Part shown: in pieces, positions 59,812 through 64,000 of the stretch
Layout of the letters: the number at the start of each line of letters is the position of its first letter
How positions within the stretch are numbered: the first letter of the stretch is position 1
NCBI RefSeq assembly: GCF_029278565.1
Contig: NZ_CP119559.1
Coordinates: 1,860,001 to 1,924,000 of the forward strand
Direction: 5' to 3'
Origin: Haloarcula halophila
GTDB lineage: Archaea; Halobacteriota; Halobacteria; Halobacteriales; Haloarculaceae
Length of the DNA: 64,000 nucleotides
Notes under the pieces: generated by a model
What the model was told of the DNA's origin: nothing
Seen by the model: the letters and a program-made list of their open reading frames with translations, nothing else
Databases searched by the model: none
Made by a program: the position numbers and the translations under genes

Positions 59812-62508
59812 ATGGCTCGTCGCTACGACCACACGCGGGTCCAGGAGTACTGGCAACACGTCTGGGAACGGGAGGGCGTCTACGACTGTCCCGACGACGC
59901 CGTCGGAACGAGTTCCGGCGAGCCCTCGGTCGGTGACGCTCCCGAGGACGCCGACGGTCCGACCTACGTGCTGGGGATGTTCCCCTACACCTCCGGCTCG
60001 CTGCATATGGGACACATCCGCAACTACGCGATCACCGACGCCTATGCCCGGTATCGGCGGATGGACGGGGACGAGGTGCTCCACCCGATGGGGTGGGACG
60101 CCTTCGGCCTGCCCGCCGAGAACGCCGCCTACCAGCGGGATACCGACCCCGAATCCTGGACCCGCTCGTGTATCGAGCGGATGCGCGACGATCTCGAAGA
60201 GATGGGCTTTGGCTACGACTGGTCGCGGGAGATCACCACCTGCGACCCGGCGTACTACCGCTGGAACCAGTGGCTGTTCACCCGTTTCTACGACGAGGGG
60301 TTGGTCGAGTACGACGCCGCGACGGTCAACTGGTGCCCCGACTGCGAGACGGTGCTTGCCGACGCACAGGTCGAACGCCCCGAGGGGACCGACCGCCACG
60401 GTCCGGGACACGGTGACGACCGGGGTGTCTGCTGGCGCTGTGGCACCGATGTCGAACAGCGGGACCTCGACCAGTGGTTCTTCACGATCACCGACTACGC
60501 CGACGAACTCTACGACGGCCTGAACGATCTGGACGGGTGGCCGGAGGGCGTCAGGGACAGCCAGCGCAACTGGATCGGGCGCCAGGAGGGCGCCCGCGTG
60601 GCCTTCGAGACCGACACCGGACCGATCGAGGCGTTTACGACGCGACTCGACACCGTCTACGGCGCGACCTATCTCGCGGTCTCGCCGGGTCACGACCTGG
60701 CCCGGGAACTGGCCGAGGACGACGACGCCGTCGCCGACTACGTCGAGTCGGTCGCCGACGCCGACGACGCCGGCCTGAGCGGGGTCGAGACCGATCTCAC
60801 GGCGACCCACCCCTACACCGGCGAGGAGTTGCCGGTGTACGTCGCCGCCTACGTCCTGGACGACGTGGGGACCGGCGCCGTGATGGGTGTCCCGGCCCAC
60901 AACGAACGGGATCACGCCTTCGCCGACGAACACGACCTCCCGGTCGAGCAAGTCGTCGAGCCCGTCGACGGCACCGAGACGAACCTCCCCGGGAAACCGT
61001 ACACCGAGGACGGGATGCTCACCGACAGCGGGGCGTACGACGGGCTGGCGAGTACGGCCGCCCGCGACCGGCTGCTGGACCACGATGGTGCCGAAGCGGC
61101 GACGACCTACCGCCTGCGGGACTGGCTGATCTCCCGGCAGCGGTACTGGGGAACGCCCATCCCGATCGTCCACTGCGACGACTGCGGGCACGTCCCCGTC
61201 CCCGACGACGAGTTGCCGGTCGAGTTACCCGAGTACGTCCAGACGACCGGCAACCCCCTCGACGCCGCCGAGGAGTGGAAACACGTCGACTGTCCCGACT
61301 GCGGGGCCGACGCCGTCCGGGAGACCGACACGATGGACACTTTCGTCGACTCCTCGTGGTACTTCCTGCGCTATCTCTCGCCGGACTTCGAGGAGGCTCC
61401 CTTCGATCAGGCGACCGCCGACGAGTGGCTCCCCGTCGACGTCTACGTCGGGGGCGAGGAACACGCCGTCCTCCACCTGCTGTACATCCGGTTTTTCACG
61501 CGGGCGCTCGCCGACCTGGGCCTGCTCGATCGTCGGGAACCGGTCGACCGGCTCATCAACCAGGGGACGGTGCTCCACGGCGGCGAGAAGATGTCCAAAT
61601 CGAAGGGCAACGACATCGCGCCCCACGAGTACGGGGCCGAGACAACGCGGCTGTTCGTCCTCTCGGCGGCCCACCCCGCCCAGGACTTCGAGTGGACGGT
61701 CAAGGACGTCTCGACGGCCTACGAGTTCCAGCAGACCCTCTACGGGATGGCGACGGCGTTCGCCGAGGGAGCGGATCGGACCGACACCGCCGATCACGAC
61801 GCCTACCTCGAACGGGAGATCGACCGCACCATCGCCGCGGTCACCGAGGAGTACGAGCGGTTCCGATTCCACCGCGTGGTCAGCGAACTCCAGCGGTTCG
61901 CCCGCTTGTTGCGACGGTACGCGAGCTACGAGGAGCCCTACCGCTTTGCCTACGGGCGGGCGCTGCGGGTGCTGACGAAACTGGTCGCACCGATCGCCCC
62001 CTACCTCGCCGAGGAGATGTGGCTCGCCCTGGACGAGGACGGCCCGGTCGCGGCCGCTAGCTGGCCTGAACCGCTCCACGAAGTCGACCACTACCGCATC
62101 GAACGCCAACTCGTCCGCCGGACGCTGGACGACGTCCGTGAGATCACCGAGGTCGTCGACATCGACGACCCCGATACGATCGAACTCGTCGTCGCACCGG
62201 CCTGGAAGTACGACGCCTACGAGATCGCCCGCGCGGCCGATCCCGACGACGCCATCGTCGGTGCGATCATGGACCACGGGACGATCCGGGACCACGGCGA
62301 CGACGCGGCCGACTACGCCGCCGACTTGGCCGAAGACGGGGCCGGCCTGGAACCGATCGTCGACGGGGAACGCGAGTTGTCGGTGCTGGAACAGGCCCGC
62401 TGGCTGTTCGAAGACGAGTTCGGGGCCGACGTGGCAGTGCGTCGTGGCGGCGACGACGATCTCGCCCGGAAAGCCCGGCCGAACAAGCCCGCGATCCACA
62501 TCTCCTGA
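59812..62508 (+). CDS. leuS: Leucyl-tRNA synthetase
   Basis: An 898-residue class Ia synthetase that charges tRNA-Leu with leucine. The HIGH box is HMGH (residues 65-68), and KMSKS is complete around residue 593. The CP1 editing domain lies at ~240-430 with TRLDTVYGATYLAV. The zinc/insert region has CPDC ... CWRC. A C-terminal anticodon domain follows. Start at ATG (MARRYDHTRVQEYW). An in-frame ATG at 59719 would add 31 residues encoded by the repeat and is unlikely to be real. Confidence 0.95.
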   Translation: MARRYDHTRVQEYWQHVWEREGVYDCPDDAVGTSSGEPSVGDAPEDADGPTYVLGMFPYTSGSLHMGHIRNYAITDAYARYRRMDGDEVLHPMGWDAFGLPAENAAYQRDTDPESWTRSCIERMRDDLEEMGFGYDWSREITTCDPAYYRWNQWLFTRFYDEGLVEYDAATVNWCPDCETVLADAQVERPEGTDRHGPGHGDDRGVCWRCGTDVEQRDLDQWFFTITDYADELYDGLNDLDGWPEGVRDSQRNWIGRQEGARVAFETDTGPIEAFTTRLDTVYGATYLAVSPGHDLARELAEDDDAVADYVESVADADDAGLSGVETDLTATHPYTGEELPVYVAAYVLDDVGTGAVMGVPAHNERDHAFADEHDLPVEQVVEPVDGTETNLPGKPYTEDGMLTDSGAYDGLASTAARDRLLDHDGAEAATTYRLRDWLISRQRYWGTPIPIVHCDDCGHVPVPDDELPVELPEYVQTTGNPLDAAEEWKHVDCPDCGADAVRETDTMDTFVDSSWYFLRYLSPDFEEAPFDQATADEWLPVDVYVGGEEHAVLHLLYIRFFTRALADLGLLDRREPVDRLINQGTVLHGGEKMSKSKGNDIAPHEYGAETTRLFVLSAAHPAQDFEWTVKDVSTAYEFQQTLYGMATAFAEGADRTDTADHDAYLEREIDRTIAAVTEEYERFRFHRVVSELQRFARLLRRYASYEEPYRFAYGRALRVLTKLVAPIAPYLAEEMWLALDEDGPVAAASWPEPLHEVDHYRIERQLVRRTLDDVREITEVVDIDDPDTIELVVAPAWKYDAYEIARAADPDDAIVGAIMDHGTIRDHGDDAADYAADLAEDGAGLEPIVDGERELSVLEQARWLFEDEFGADVAVRRGGDDDLARKARPNKPAIHIS

Positions 62509-62513
62509 GCGCT

Positions 62514-62530
62514 GGCTCGACCAGTGAGCC
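62514..62530. terminator. Short hairpin between convergent genes
   Basis: GGCTC and GAGCC, separated by seven bases, in the 24-base gap between leuS and the convergent membrane gene. It may separate the two transcripts. Confidence 0.3.
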
Positions 62531-62532
62531 GG

Positions 62533-63228
62533 TTACGAGTGATCGACCGGTGAAGTGGGACCGGAGCGACCGCCCAGAACGGTGACAACCCGGCGGAGGA
62601 GACGGCCCAGGACGAAGCCACCGAGCGCGAGCGGGAGTCCCAGGCTGAACGCGATCAGCAGGCCGATGCCCACGGCATCGGGGAGGGACACGACTTCAGT
62701 CCCCCACGAGTAGGTGACGGTCGTCCCGTAGCGGGTGACCGCAGCACCGAAGATCGGGGCGCTGACGAGGCCGTACGTCGGGAGGAGCCCGGAGTTGATG
62801 CCGGCGCTGATTCCGCCGAGGAGCAGCAGTCCACTGGCGGCGATGAAGATAGCCATCGAGGGGTTCGTTCCGGTCCAGGTCCCGCGGGTCAACGCCGCAA
62901 GCGTCTCGTAGCCCACCGTCGAGCCGACCCACCACGCCGAGGCGAGTGCCAGCACCGGCGCGATCAGGAGTACGAGAAGCGACACGTCGGTCCGCCGTCC
63001 GAGGAGGAAGACACGGACCGGTCCGGTCACGAACCGTCTGCCCGGCCCCCGGAGGAGCCTGGTCATCGTTTCCCAGGCAGCGACGGTCTGTCCCTGCCCG
63101 ACCCGGACACACCGGACGACCACGCGTCGAACTGTTCGATACACGGACTGGAGAGCGTCTCTCGTCCATGCCATCGCAGCGATCAGGGCTGCGGTGGCCG
63201 TTCGCAAGGCGTTCTGGAGGGAAGACAT
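62533..63228 (-). CDS. Four-helix membrane protein of unknown function
   Basis: 231 residues. A basic amphipathic N-terminal ~85 residues (RDALQSVYRTVRRVVVRCV) precedes four membrane helices (LLVLLIAPVLALASAWWV; MAIFIAASGLLLLGGIS; AVGIGLLIAFSLGLPLAL; others). A loop with TYGLVSAPIFGAAVTRYG is notable. No family recognised. Start at ATG (MSSLQNALRTAT). Confidence 0.68.
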   Translation of the reverse strand: MSSLQNALRTATAALIAAMAWTRDALQSVYRTVRRVVVRCVRVGQGQTVAAWETMTRLLRGPGRRFVTGPVRVFLLGRRTDVSLLVLLIAPVLALASAWWVGSTVGYETLAALTRGTWTGTNPSMAIFIAASGLLLLGGISAGINSGLLPTYGLVSAPIFGAAVTRYGTTVTYSWGTEVVSLPDAVGIGLLIAFSLGLPLALGGFVLGRLLRRVVTVLGGRSGPTSPVDHS

Positions 63229-63453
63229 ATCAGGGCACACACTAGTTCGGCGTAACCCTGTGAACTTAATAGTTGGTAGCTACCGTGAGAATCCCGAACG
63301 ATTTCAAACGTTTCGGGTGTCACGAGCCGTATGCGCCGCCAGTTCCTGGCAGGCGGAGCAGTCCTCCTCGCTGTCGCCGGGAGGCGTGTGTGACAGACTC
63401 GGCGACCGCCGGCGGTCGCAACCGTTTTCTCGTCGCCGGTCGCCATCCGGACT

Positions 63454-64000
63454 ATGGCAATCGGTGACGTGTTCGAGGCCGAGCACTGCGAGGACGTCTA
63501 CTACGTCGACACCGGTATGTTCGACGTCGAGGAGTACGGATCGGTGTACATCGTCGACGCCGAGCGGCCCGCACTCGTGGATACGGGTATCGGGACCCGG
63601 TACGAGAACGTCCTCGACGCGATGGACGAGGTCGGGATCGCCCCCGTTGACCTCGACGTGATCGCGCTGACACACGTCCATCTGGACCACGCCGGCGGCG
63701 CCGGTCACCTCGTCGCGGCGTGTCCGAACGCCACGGTATACGTCCACGGCTCCGGTGCGCGCCACCTGGTCGATCCCGAGCGGCTCTGGGAAGGGACCAA
63801 ACGGGCCGTCGGCGACCAGATCCAGTACTACGTCGAGCCGGAACCGATCCCCGAGGACCGCATCGAGACGATCGAGGACGGCGACGAGATCGACTTAGGC
63901 GATCACAGCTTCGAGGTCGTCCACGCGCCGGGGCACGCTCCCCACCAGGTCGTCTTCTCCGATCCGGCCATCGACGGCGTGTTCACGGCCGACGCTGCCG
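63454..64000 (+). CDS. MBL-fold metallohydrolase, 3'-truncated
   Basis: Runs off the right edge; 182 residues visible. The metallo-beta-lactamase motif THVHLDHAGGAG is complete (residues ~73-84), with VVHAPGHAPHQVVF (third His) and HGSGARHLVDP. It resembles the hydrolase group containing glyoxalase II and phosphodiesterase-like enzymes; the remaining motifs are outside the window. Start at ATG (MAIGDVFEAEHCEDVYYVDT). Confidence 0.87.
   Translation, partial: MAIGDVFEAEHCEDVYYVDTGMFDVEEYGSVYIVDAERPALVDTGIGTRYENVLDAMDEVGIAPVDLDVIALTHVHLDHAGGAGHLVAACPNATVYVHGSGARHLVDPERLWEGTKRAVGDQIQYYVEPEPIPEDRIETIEDGDEIDLGDHSFEVVHAPGHAPHQVVFSDPAIDGVFTADAA

Noticed and set aside
1-64000. CRISPR arrays, rRNA operons or insertion sequences
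   Set aside because: No regular direct repeats with spacers, no rRNA-like sequence, and no transposase frame was seen.

Overview
The window reads as a haloarchaeal chromosome segment, most likely from the Haloarculaceae; the family is inferred from gene content, not proven. The DNA is very GC-rich and the proteins are acidic (Asp/Glu-rich). Promoters are archaeal TATA/BRE boxes placed about 27-30 bases before start codons, so many transcripts look leaderless. Genes are typically archaeal: MCM, RPA, TFB, XPD-type and Hel308 helicases, KEOPS Cgi121, DUF373, a Tat lipoprotein, and a tRNA intron of the bulge-helix-bulge type. I see no rRNA, CRISPR array, insertion sequence or integrase, so this is mainly core chromosome.

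1-20.5 kb: a signalling histidine kinase cut by the left edge, a sulfhydrylase (MetY), SerB, a cupin, an HD hydrolase, an XPD-like helicase, a lipoprotein, a cation-efflux protein, a phosphoesterase, winged-helix regulators, an M29 aminopeptidase, several small membrane proteins, an unusual radical SAM protein, an MFS exporter, a PsiE-like protein and a DUF373 pair.

20.5-37.4 kb: an intron-bearing tRNA-Arg, about 590 bases without a supported gene, an orphan sugar-type binding lipoprotein, TRAM and SDR proteins, a sugar-1-phosphate guanylyltransferase, the rpa3-rpap3 pair, tRNA-His beside a zinc-rich HNH nuclease, an S2P-CBS protease, a DEAD/DEAH helicase, a duplicated-domain acidic protein, an SLC13/RCK transporter, tRNA-Pro and a P-loop kinase.

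37.5-50.7 kb: an AGE-type epimerase, then mcm carrying a 646-residue LAGLIDADG intein. Immediately downstream, and probably co-transcribed in part, are six small genes of unknown or poorly known function ending in a MinD/ParA-like ATPase. They converge on a TFB gene, and another unknown gene follows. This mcm-linked ParA cluster is the best candidate here for an undescribed system. A small MscS-like channel, a GCS2-type ligase and a SLOG protein follow.

50.7-64 kb: a full polyhydroxyalkanoate module. phaR-phaP-phaE-phaC is divergent from phaJ across a 225-base control region with a perfect 19-base palindrome. Then come an alpha/beta hydrolase, an OYE-type reductase, cgi121-hel308, leuS behind a 61-base tandem repeat, a membrane protein, and an MBL-fold hydrolase cut by the right edge.
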